Assembly: GCF_910592395.1 (NCBI RefSeq)
Contig: NC_088312.1
Coordinates: 2,790,001-2,854,000, forward strand
From: Lineus longissimus
Taxonomy: Eukaryota > Nemertea > Pilidiophora > Heteronemertea > Lineidae
Length of the DNA: 64,000 bases
Reading direction: 5' to 3'
Under the pieces are notes generated by a model. That model was not told the origin of the DNA. It ran no database searches and saw only the letters and a list, made by a program, of their open reading frames with translations. The position numbers and the translations under genes were made by a program. Below are positions 1 through 10,165 of the stretch, piece by piece (position 1 is the stretch's first letter; each line of letters starts with the position of its first letter).

Positions 1-862
1 AGCAGTGATTTCGGGACCAATATTGAGTCCCAGTGTACTGTAGTGAAAATGCTGGTTGTTTCAACGCAACTCCATCGTCAGTCCCATTCTCCATTCAAGC
101 ATATTAGCAAGAACGCATCATCACACTACTATTACTCCGCTGTAGTAGGCCGATGCTGTTAATCATGGGAAAATTATTTTCTGGGATTATCATTATTACC
201 TTCTTTGGAGCAGCCAAACTGGAAAATGACTTTAAAGTTGCTGTAAGTGGACAGGCAGGCAAAAAATACGAGCGCGGATAAAGTCAAATGAAGGCAATAA
301 CTTACGGTCGTTTTATATACCTGTCTTCCGCTTGTTGTCAGAGCTGAGTCGGTCACACTGTTTGTTTTGATTCTCAAATCATTAAACGCAATAATTTCAA
401 CTTTAAAATGACAGGATGTCATTTTGCCGTTTCATAATCAAGCGCTGTGTGCTCTTTTTCAGTGTTGGCATGACAGAAAATATGACAGTAAGACGGCTCT
501 CGATGACAATGATATTTCAAAAGAAATGCCTTTCGGAAAGTCTATTGCCCCGATCATCAGACATTAGTGAGCATGCCAACCGCTCCGGAAATTGGAAACA
601 AGCAGTATGCCAATGCCCGGTGGTATTAACCGACCTTGAAAATACTCGAGGTTTACCTATGGTAGACCGGTTCTGAGTATTTGATTCAAGATATATCTAA
701 TGCATAAGGTCGTCCACACTTCTCAAAGAAAATTCAATTTGTTTTCGAGACTTCGCATTCGCATTTTTAACATACTTGTAAGCTTATACTTCACTTCCAA
801 AAGAAATGTCTCAAAGCAAGAATTTATGGATTTCCATTGGTAAATGAGAAAGCGATTACATA

Positions 863-891
863 AAAGGCAATTCAATATTTGAATTGCCTTT
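863..891. repeat. Perfect 29-bp palindrome
   Basis: Two 13-base arms (aaaggcaattcaa and its reverse complement) flank a 3-base centre. It could fold as a small hairpin. No gene is next to it and no function is apparent. Confidence 0.6.
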
Positions 892-1059
892 CAGGGCTGA
901 AAGTGAAATTCTCTTTGCCATCTTTATTTCTTACGCCTCAAGCTAAATACTGAAGTCAAATCTGGTTTTGAGATGCAGCCATACAGCCGCACAACGTCAG
1001 GAATGAATTTGGTTTCTTACATTATATATGCAAATGCATCACAATAGAAAAACGATATA

Positions 1060-1326
1060 CAGTGGAACCCCGTTCGGCGACCACCCCGCTATGACGACCA
1101 AGAATCGCCGGTCCCGAACGGTTTCCGCACTAATTACCATTACAAGGCCCCCGGTAACACGACCACCCGGGTACCCAGACCATGACCACTGGATTGGGCA
1201 GTCCCAATGACCAAATTCACCTCGACCAAAGGGTCCTATTGCCGTGATTTCACTAACGCGACCATCCCGGTAACGCGACATTTCAATCTCGGTCCCATGA
1301 TTGGTCGTGTTACAGGGGTTCCACTG
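1060..1326. mobile_element. MITE with pogo/Tigger-like terminal inverted repeats
   Basis: The element begins cagtggaacccc and ends with its reverse complement, ggggttccactg. TA dinucleotides sit immediately outside both ends (1058-1059 and 1327-1328). A terminal repeat starting CAGTGGAACCC and a TA target duplication are typical of the pogo/Tigger branch of Tc1-mariner elements. At 267 bp with no long open frame it must be non-autonomous. The interior carries many short direct repeats around 'cgacca' and 'ggtcgtg'. Confidence 0.65.
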
Positions 1327-3467
1327 TATTAGTAATCACATTAAATTTGACACCACTTTCCGCCACGGTCATCTGTAAGCCAGCGCTTATTGGCCATAAT
1401 GATTCTCACTTGTCGATAAATACTTCGATTTTTCCGTCTTGTGGTTTCCTGCAGATTGAATTCCAATGATAACTGCGGACAACATCGAAAAGGCCACATT
1501 TATATCTCGCGGATACACCGTAAATTAGTGTTATTATCTTTGCGGAGGCCAAAGTCCAAAAAGGTTGCTCGAGCAAAATGGTAAACGGGTTATGGCTCGA
1601 CGTCGGTCATTTTCCAAACGTGCCAGTGTGTCCTTATCATGTCTTGTTGTAATCAAAAGAATCCTCAAAAAAATTAGTAAGCCATACGGAAAATATTTTT
1701 TGCATCAAAAGTCGAGAAAATCTACCATCTTATTAGCGTAGACAATGGACGCTTTCAGCAATAATCAAGGCAGGAACTCATGAGTCTCTGTCTTTTAATT
1801 GAGTAAGTAACTGACAATCGTCGGTTTCTTATCACATCATCAATTAGCTTGACTGCACGCCGCCAGAACGATATTATTAGCAAGGGGGTAAATGTTCTCT
1901 TTTACGTCACGAAGTCACGGTTCGAGACATGCGTGATCAACGGGAAAAAAATATATTGGTGGAATCCGCCAAAATATTGCGGAACGACCTTCATTCGTTC
2001 TCATCTTAGACGTCATGTACAAAGGCAGTATTGTCTAAGTATGATATTCATATAAGACTATCATCTGAAATGTCGGAATTTCTAATTCTATACTTCTGCA
2101 GCCAGATAGACGACAGAGCGATGCGCCTGCCCGCTAAGGAAACACACTTACCTCTTAATGTTATATACAAGTCCACAAAAATACCTTGACAATTATCCGT
2201 TGATATCCAAGTCTTTCGAATAGTCCGCGCCAGGAATACTCGGTCCAAGTCAAAACTCAACGAACTGTCGGAGCTTGACGTCCCACTGATGGTGTATCGG
2301 TGTATCACTACGCACGCCCCTTGCGTGATGGTGGCGCCGAGCGTCACTCAGTCCCGTCCGTCGGAAGGAACTTATTGCCCACGCAAAGGGAAGGATACAT
2401 CCATTCTCCCGGAATGCATGAAACAAATCGTCGGGTAACACATTTCCTAGCAAAATACCTCCGTTTAAGGAAGATCGATACCGAACTTCAGGCTAATACT
2501 GGTGGTCCACCAATCACCTAGAGGGCAAATTGTGCTTGGGGGAAATGAGAGCTCCACCCAAGAATGATTTGGTTAGACAACCGAGATCGACAGTGAGGTA
2601 TCAATTTCCATTCTAAACCTCAAACTAAACAAGGAAATGTGATTCGACTGCTTCAGTATTTTGCACCAACCAAACTTGTTTGTGGTTGCCTTACCAAATA
2701 CAGTGGACGATCGCAAGAGGCACCGAACCAGGTGCTTCTTTTCATTGCAACTCGTCCTTACACATGTTACAAAGAACATGTAAGACAGTCCACATCTGCA
2801 GTTCTGATGTAAAAAATGAGTACGCATATTGACTCTATGCTATCAGTATGAGCCTCACCAGGATGGGCGTATTTTGACGGCGGCCATCTTGAAATCCAAG
2901 ATGGTGACAATGGGACGCATTTTTGATGCTGCCATTTGATGGACATACCCAAATCATCGCGGGTTAGTTGTTCAGATCACCATTTACCTCTCTTAGAACA
3001 AGTCATCGAAAACTTGTCCGGGGGTCAACAGTGGCGGCCATTTTGAAATCCAATCTTGTTATTCATAATTTATTAGTGAACTATCAATACTGTACAAGGC
3101 GACACCATCACCATATGTTGTTGATGTCGATAAGATTGCTTAGTCTGTATATATATACACGCACATACGACAAGTTGACAACCTGGGAGACTCCTTGTTG
3201 TTCTACTGGTTGAAATGGTCGCCCGGTAAGTGGTTTCAACATGAGTACTTTACGAGTACATGTGGTCGATTTCTACTTCTAACTCCTTATGGAACATAAA
3301 TTCATCATCAACGCCTGTCCAATGACATTCAGTATTTATTTACTTGCCACATCAATCTCTACCAACAAATATTGACACCTTGTAACTGTAGGCATTAATC
3401 GTCAGGCTCTCCATTTACTGTTCGAATATTGTATTATCTGAGTATAATTTACTCCCAAGTTTCCCCA

Positions 3468-6400
3468 TCAGCGGGCATTCTGCCTGAGGAATTCCTCAAA
3501 TTGCCCTATTTCTTCTTCGCTGGTAGATGGTCTGGCACGACTGAGGCATTCCCGGATGTCCGACAAAGACAATGGACGACAAGACACCTGGAATATGATG
3601 AGTTCTGAAGTCAGTGAAGGAAAGGGACTGATCATTTGAGTACGTAAGGCAACAAGTGGAGGGCGTTTGCAAATTTGAGTGGTGCATAATATGTGTTGGC
3701 CGATTATTTCTAATAAGAGTGTAGCTTACGTGTATTGACCATATTAAGCTTACTAGTATTTGACGCAAGGTAATTAAGCTACTGGTACTGGTAAAAGACT
3801 TCCGACAGAACCAAGCCCATACAAGGCGTTTCCCCAGTGCCTCCTTCCTGCCATAACGTTAGACTCACAGCACAACAGCATCAATTTGTATAGTAAGTTT
3901 AACCTGCAACATGGTGAATGACCAAATATAGTTTCGGAAAGACACTTCCGTCCAAATCTTTATTGATCTTGATCGTGATTCAAAGGCATCTTTATATTGT
4001 CCCGTCAGCATTTTTATTCTCTGTTGGTAATTACCTTATCCTCAGCATCAGGAAGATCTATCAGATCAAAGGCAGTTGTTTTAATGCATCCCTCAGTGTC
4101 AGCATCACATGGTGTCATCTTCCCATCTGTAAGAAATGCTTACATGTGACAGGAACAATTGACAGTTTAGCATTCTCTTTGTCTTTATTGTTTATACAGT
4201 GCGCAGAAAAGAAGTATCCTTCGAATAGCACAGTCTGCCTTTGAAAATAAGGCTCAGCTGTTTCCCTTTTTTGTTTGAAGGTGAGTAATGTTTCCCCCTT
4301 CTGTTAAGTCGTTTTGCCTAATAGAAGGCTGAACAGAGTCAAAGCCCTTTTGGGAATTATCGTATACCTTTTTCCACAAAGAAGGAAGCCTCCATCAAGT
4401 CTCTAACGGGTTTCTTTACCGCCTCTTGTATGAAGCATGTGATGTCAGCAGCGGTCAGACCCTCTGCTATATCAGCTAAAATTCCCAAATCATCGTCGTT
4501 TGGGGACAGATGGTCCTTTAGGAGCGACCGAATCTGGTTCGCCCGGGCTTCTCTGAAATTACAAGAAGCATAGCCGTGCAATATCTGCCCAGTCGATTGG
4601 GAAACTAATTTGTAACTTTACCGAAATGATGCGGGAACGTTTCGTGGACGAGACGGGAAACCGATGGATCGCCTGCAAAAGTCACAAACCCAGGCTCAAT
4701 AGAGGGAATCTTCAAATTCTGTAGGAAAACTGAACGTGTGTTCCTCACAATCTTCTCATTTTTTAGTTATACATAAGCTTAGTAAGCGCTTTAGTTCGAA
4801 TAAACTCTTTACAGCGTTCTCCATGTTGTCTTCAGCATCAAGCGAGTTAAAGCAAGGAACTGTACGGTCTCGTGTCGACCTGCATGAACACTGCATTTAT
4901 CGCTAACATCGGCTAGCATGTTAAACTACGCGCCGCCAACAGTGACTTTAAGGAACCAACATTGGCTTTATAACTGCAAATAGCCGAAGCATCTCTCTGT
5001 TGCAAAGCGTTCTAACAATGGGCAGCAAATGCAAACAAATACAACATTGTTTTGAGGACAACGAGAAACGGGGATAAGAAACTGTTCCTAAACAATTACG
5101 TGTTAAACTCGTCACTGAACTAACCTTACCTATCAGGAACCGGGGTGTAGAGTATTTTGTTGAAGACGGGTAAGAAGTTGGCTGGGATGGTCCATGGCCT
5201 CAGTGAGTTGATGATCACCACAACGTTGGGAGGCAATTTTACGAGCTCTTCAATGAGTACTTCGAAAAGGTTCGCGTAATGTGGCGTACAGATGGTCTCC
5301 AACTCATCAAGCAACATCACCTACAAAGGGATCGAAAGATGCTACCGAATGGCATGGCTATACACCTTTCCAGAAATGGGGCGCTGAGTGTCCGAAATAG
5401 TGATGTCATAAGGGGAAACTAGGCCTTATGGTGGAGGGACAAAGGAGATAGTCATGGTTGACCAACACACTTGAATGCCTTTAATGACGGACAAGGGGGG
5501 AAAAGTTAGTTCCAATGCAAGCCACCAATTTCGGGAAGCATGTGTAGACTGCTAACCTTGGTCACAAGCGGAAAATGGAGCGTTTTGTTCTGCGGACTTA
5601 CACTTTTTCCTGGGAACACGATTTCCTATATCACATGGAAGGTACAAATTGAATATGACTGGTGCTCTCGAGTCTCCAAAGCAAAAAATACATGTACTTA
5701 CAGCCCCAGTTTCTCGACTAGCTGCGTGTTGAAACAACTTCCGCCGAAAGCTGAAATGGCATCATTTCATGATTTTTCCGAGCAGAACTGGTGGGCGTGA
5801 TGACTGTGTTAATCGGATTCTTTCCGAGATGACAAATTAAATGAATTAATGGTGTACGCATGAAAATACTGGCATGAAATATTATGGTCCCGGGTGCTGC
5901 AAACCGCGGTTCAGGGTCACCTTGATGGTGGCCAACCAACATGTTTAAGAACTATAGGAAGAAGAGTGTAGAAATCCTCTGTAAGAATACAAGAAACACT
6001 TACTCGACTTCACCATACCATTTTGAGATAAGGTCACAACAGTGGCAGGCATACATCGGCACCGGTAAGATGTCCTTGGCTAGTGATCTCACCAGATACG
6101 ACTTGCCCGTTCCCGGAGCTCCACATAGTAAGATGCGGAGGGGACAAGTTAGAGATCCTGAATGAACATAAGGACGATGGTGAATTAAGTGAAAGTCCTA
6201 TATTCCGAAATGTCACCACTGTGAGGATGAATTGTGGCTTTGACTCTTAGTCGGAGCAGAGTCTTTCAAATTGAAAGACTCTGCATGGTCGGAGCAAGTA
6301 TCGATGTGACGAACAGGGCGACACTCTCTGACGACGAAGGTTGCCTCCATGTCTCTGGTTTTCTCTTATCATAAATCGCCCAATATTGAGCTAGTAATGT

Positions 6401-6677
6401 CCTAGCTGAAGGTCATTCTTTATTTGACACTAGCATTGGCTGCGCGAGTTAAAAAGGAAAACGAAGATCGTCACCATACAATTGTTCCCGACCGCTGGGA
6501 CTACTACATGTAATCTCACAACATGACTTGTCAGCTCTTACCTGTCTTCAGAGGTGATATCACATGGTCCTTGAGCGCCGCCTTGACCTCGTCCATTCCA
6601 CAAACATCATCAATACTCCGGCCTACGTCAGTCACGATGGTGTCTTCAACGAGACACCCGACGTCCACCGATGACAT
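3468..6677 (-). CDS. VPS4-like AAA ATPase, short form without MIT domain
   Basis: Seven exons close in frame: 6542-6677, 6004-6157, 5702-5750, 5130-5320, 4368-4552, 4035-4126 and 3468-3587, giving 308 residues. Human VPS4 is about 440. Walker A GAPGTGKS is near residues 58-65. The VPS4 pore-loop region reads LISKWYGEVD. Walker B is VMLLDELE (114-121). The VPS4 beta-domain (MTPCDAD...LIDLPDAEDK) and C-terminal helix (SLSDIRECLSRARPS) are both present, which separates it from katanin and spastin. VPS4 remodels ESCRT-III filaments on membranes. An in-frame stop five codons before the Met, with no good acceptor between, supports this start, so the N-terminal MIT domain is absent. The region after sensor 1 reads ANFLPVFNKI, where VPS4 has its two arginine fingers. 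Intact frame and splice sites argue against a pseudogene. The family is clear; the activity is inferred to be altered. Confidence 0.85.
6256..6284. repeat. Perfect 29-bp intronic palindrome
   Basis: Arms of 14 bases (gcagagtctttcaa and its reverse complement) flank a single central base. Copies of gtcggagca lie on both sides. It sits in the first intron of the VPS4-like gene. It may be the remnant of a small inverted-repeat element. Confidence 0.55.
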
Positions 6678-6863
6678 CGTGATTAGCGATCACCTATTCA
6701 TGTTGCCCAGGATGGGTCTTTCTTTGATCAATATGGATGGGTTTTTTATAGAACACCCTGTAACGTCGAGATATGGTGCGCGGATGCGGTCTCTCAGTTA
6801 TCCTGGCAGTTCATAGAGGGACGAGGCTTTATCAATTAATGTTAATGGTCTTTTTCAATGACT

Positions 6864-7039
6864 TGACGCAAAATATGGGTTAATAAGGTTTAAGTCGGGG
6901 CCGGTTTGGGAGGAGAACACATCATACCAGAAACTTTATATACTTTCTGGTATGTCTCGAGGCCTAGGATGTTTTCCCTAATGTGTTATCTGCCCACCCC
7001 GGACTCCTACTGAACCATATTAACCCATATTTTGCGTCA
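6864..7039. mobile_element. MITE-like element with about 29-bp terminal inverted repeats
   Basis: The left end starts tgacgcaaaatatgggttaa and the right end is its reverse complement. Similarity continues to about 29 bp with two mismatches. The centre carries a second palindrome built on ataccagaaa/tttctggtat. It is 176 bp long with no coding capacity. Confidence 0.6.
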
Positions 7040-7254
7040 CACGGCAGAGCTTCAGTGTGATCATGAAGTCTGGCATGGCAGTGGAAGGTGGGGGTTTCGG
7101 CCAACATTACTGAAATGTGAATACAGATGAAATAAGTCTACACACCGATCCTGGCTTCAGCAGTGGTGATGTTTCCTCTAAATGGTTCCTGGTCCCTGGG
7201 TACGAGTTTATTTGTATAGGGCACCGTTTCAGTCAGATTCACTAAGGAAAATAT

Positions 7255-7600
7255 TATGCCTATTCTTGCACTAGGAAACATGCCTCCTTCCTGCAATAGG
7301 AAACATCATGCCTGCTTCCTGCAATAGGAAACATCATGCCTGCTTCATGCAAAAGGAAACTGCATGCCTACTTCTTGCAACAGGAAACTTGCAAAGGAAA
7401 ACATCTTACTCTTTTGTTGCATAAGTAAAGGATACGTAGGCCTATTTCTTTCTGAAGTAAAACATGTCTACTTAATATATGTAGGAAACGTCTTGCCTAT
7501 TCATTGCATCAGGAAAACATCGTGCCTATTCATTGCATTTGGAAATCATCTATTCATTGCATTCGGAAAACTTTTTGCCCTTTTCTTGCATTGGAAAGCC
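7255..7600. repeat. Degenerate minisatellite, about 30-bp unit
   Basis: At least ten imperfect units follow the pattern 'ggaaacatcatgcctgctt' then 'cctgcaata'. The first two or three units are nearly identical (around 7280-7340). Later ones diverge to forms such as 'attcattgcattcgga'. One more unit-like fragment (gaaacaccatgcctt) lies alone near 8139. Confidence 0.7.
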
Positions 7601-8886
7601 CCTTAAGTAGTTTTCGTATATGTATTGGTAAACTTCGTTGCAGAAAGATTGCTGAATTAAGATAAGGAACATGGAACAATAACTACTATTTCTACTTGGT
7701 CACGTTTTTTTATTGATTGAACATGAAGAAGCCACACTGCTGGCGCTGGCCGATGAATCCTCTGGTTAGAACTTGCAGGGTGTCTATTGTCAGTTCGCCA
7801 TTCTATCAGAAAACTATGTGTATCACATAGTTGTCACTCTTATATAATCATGATAAGAGGGAAAGAATCGTCTCAAGTCACAAGTCCAACGTCAAACAGC
7901 AGTGTTCAGCAATACTACACTGAAAAAAATACCAAAAAAATTTGGAACAAGTCTAAATACAGTCGGGGCCAACACGAAAAAAACTTCTTATCTTATTTGA
8001 ATAGTGATCTTGTCATATGACAGTTATTTAGTATGCATGTATGTGAACACACGCAAGTATTAAAAATATCTGATATTACACGTTAATAAGCTATTTTTCG
8101 TGTTGCCCCCTCCCCCGACTGAAATATAACCGACAGAAGGAAACACCATGCCTTATCCTTGGGGCCGAGTAAAGAGGCTGTGGTGACCCTTGTATTTCAA
8201 AATCATCCGGGATCATCATACTGATAAAGTGTTTCATGACAGGTTTCTATAATCGATCTTGTCACTGGCGGACAAAAAAGAAGTGTTTAGTGAGTAACCT
8301 TCCTCTCCATGCAAAACTTACTTTACATGTGAATATTTCATGGGTATGATAAGGGATTAAACAGATAAGGGTATGGCTATATTAAACGAAGATCAGTCAA
8401 CCTCACCTCCTTTCTTTAAAGAATAAGCATGGTGTTTTCCAACAGTCAGTAGCCCTGAAATTTGAATATATTGCACAAACTCTGTTGCAAATAATTCATC
8501 CTACATATATATATCACAAAAAAATTATTAATAAAATCCCTGAAAATAATCAATGCCCAAGGAAGGAGTGATAATTAATAACGGACAACAAAGTTGTCCA
8601 CATCAGCTTTGTACCCAGAACTGACATAACAACATCAACAAAGAAGTTTTAAAATGCTGAACCTTTTCTCTATGTTGAATTCAAGTAAAGGGGATGTTCG
8701 AATCTTAACTACATTGTTCTCTTCAGTGAGATAGCAGATACATGTATTGACCATGGCAGTTGTTATTTTGTAAGCTGATGACTTGGCAATGTAGGGTAAC
8801 TATGGCAAAACATTTAATGGCCAACAGGTGACGAATGACTGAAGACCATATACACGTAGGTCTTGCTTTAACAAAATGACCTATAG

Positions 8887-9176
8887 TGCGTTCGATGACT
8901 TGTCCTAGACATGTCCGACCTCAATCTGGGGGCTCCCAAGACATGCGTACTACGAGTCACTAAACGAACGCATGTGAGCTTCTTCGCCATCGACGCCATG
9001 TTGCTGCAATGCATTGTGGGACACTTGCCCAAGTAACCCCATCAGCGAGGAGGGTTAGAAGGGCATGCCCTAGACATGTCCAACACCACTTTTCGAACGA
9101 TGATGGACCAGGTCCGACTACTGACTTCCGGCAAACTACCACACTTGGACATGTCCTAGACAAGTAATCGAACGCA
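8887..9176. mobile_element. MITE-like element with about 30-bp terminal inverted repeats
   Basis: The left end reads tgcgttcgatgacttgtc and the right end, reversed and complemented, reads tgcgttcgattacttgtc. Both continue into a shared 'acatgtcc' block. The element is 290 bp with no long open frame. The phrase 'agacatgtcc' occurs again internally, near 9070. Confidence 0.6.
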
Positions 9177-10165
9177 TTCCATGTTATTTACGGGTACACA
9201 AATTACTGCTGAAGGAGCAGTAGTTCCTCCAGATGGTGGACTGGTGGATGACATGTTTCCCTCTCAAAAAGCCAACAGACAAGTCCATGAACATGTAACA
9301 CAAATATTGTTTAAAATTTTACAACTGTACACCTTACAAAGATTTGCATACCAAAGTTCACCGGGTAATGCAGATTTCTAGTATGTATACAGACAAGGTG
9401 GAAGTTCAAAAATGGACATCAATATAGCACTAACAGAGCTTCTGACAACAACTTTTAGACCAAATACGTCTAAACCCATCTTCCACACCTAAGCAAACGC
9501 CTGTGTTTTGTTATGTACTGAGATTCTGTAAAAACCTTTTGGCAATGACGAGGTCAGTCAAAAATCAGATGTCCCACAATTGATAATTTTAATTTTTTTC
9601 TGGGGCAGATATTTGTTGATTTCCAAATGGTTCTTTTATAAATGGTTCCTATATAGATATGAAGTAGACATCTGGGGATTCTGACTGAACTTATCAAATT
9701 AGTGAATTTGCTAAGCATTTCATTAACTAAACTGAACACAGGAATTTGTACCACAGATAATATTTACCCATAACTCTAAAAGATTCAGAAATTGATAATT
9801 CCCGTTATTTCATACTGGCCAAAAACATGATCAACAAAGTGAAGTAAGAGTGAAGTGAGCTTGCCCAACAAAGCTTTCTAAACAAGTTAGAATCTATCCT
9901 CCCAACAGACTTATATAGAGGACTATAATTTCATTCTTGACTAGCATTTGCCCCGACTTAAGAGATTTTTTTAATGTCACACCGGAGTATCCACCTGAAA
10001 AATAAGAGCTACCCCATGTAGGTATCCAGTACTCCATTACCATATTGTGTTTTTATTTTGAAACTTTTCGTAAAAATGTCCAATTTTAAAAAGCAATACA
10101 CTCAATAAAACAATAGTTGAGAAAACAAAGAAGGGCACTACTCCTCGACTCTCTGCAGAATAATG

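Larger units (their letters stand above)
1..3467. other. Intergenic region, no supported gene
   Basis: I found no open frame here with splice sites and family similarity together. The region holds one inverted-repeat element at 1060-1326 and a short perfect palindrome at 863-891, both listed separately. Open frames are all under about 110 codons and look random. Confidence 0.5.
6678..10165. other. Gene-poor intergenic stretch rich in repeats
   Basis: No exon could be supported on either strand. I looked on the minus strand for an upstream MIT-domain exon of the VPS4-like gene and found none. The region contains two MITE-like elements (6864-7039 and 8887-9176) and a degenerate tandem repeat (about 7255-7600), each listed separately. 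The TIGAR 3' UTR probably occupies the last few hundred bases; two TTTATT sequences (reverse AATAAA) lie within it. Confidence 0.5.

Noticed and set aside
3918-4244. 108-codon plus-strand frame
   Set aside because: It overlaps the well-supported minus-strand beta-domain exon of the VPS4-like gene at 4035-4126.
7787-8020. Plus-strand 77-codon frame
   Set aside because: Lys/Asn/Ser-rich, from AT-rich DNA; no splice sites, homologue or start context.
6678-9000. Upstream MIT-domain exon for the VPS4-like gene
   Set aside because: I read the minus strand for the helical MIT pattern and found no candidate. An in-frame stop just before the chosen Met also argues against one.
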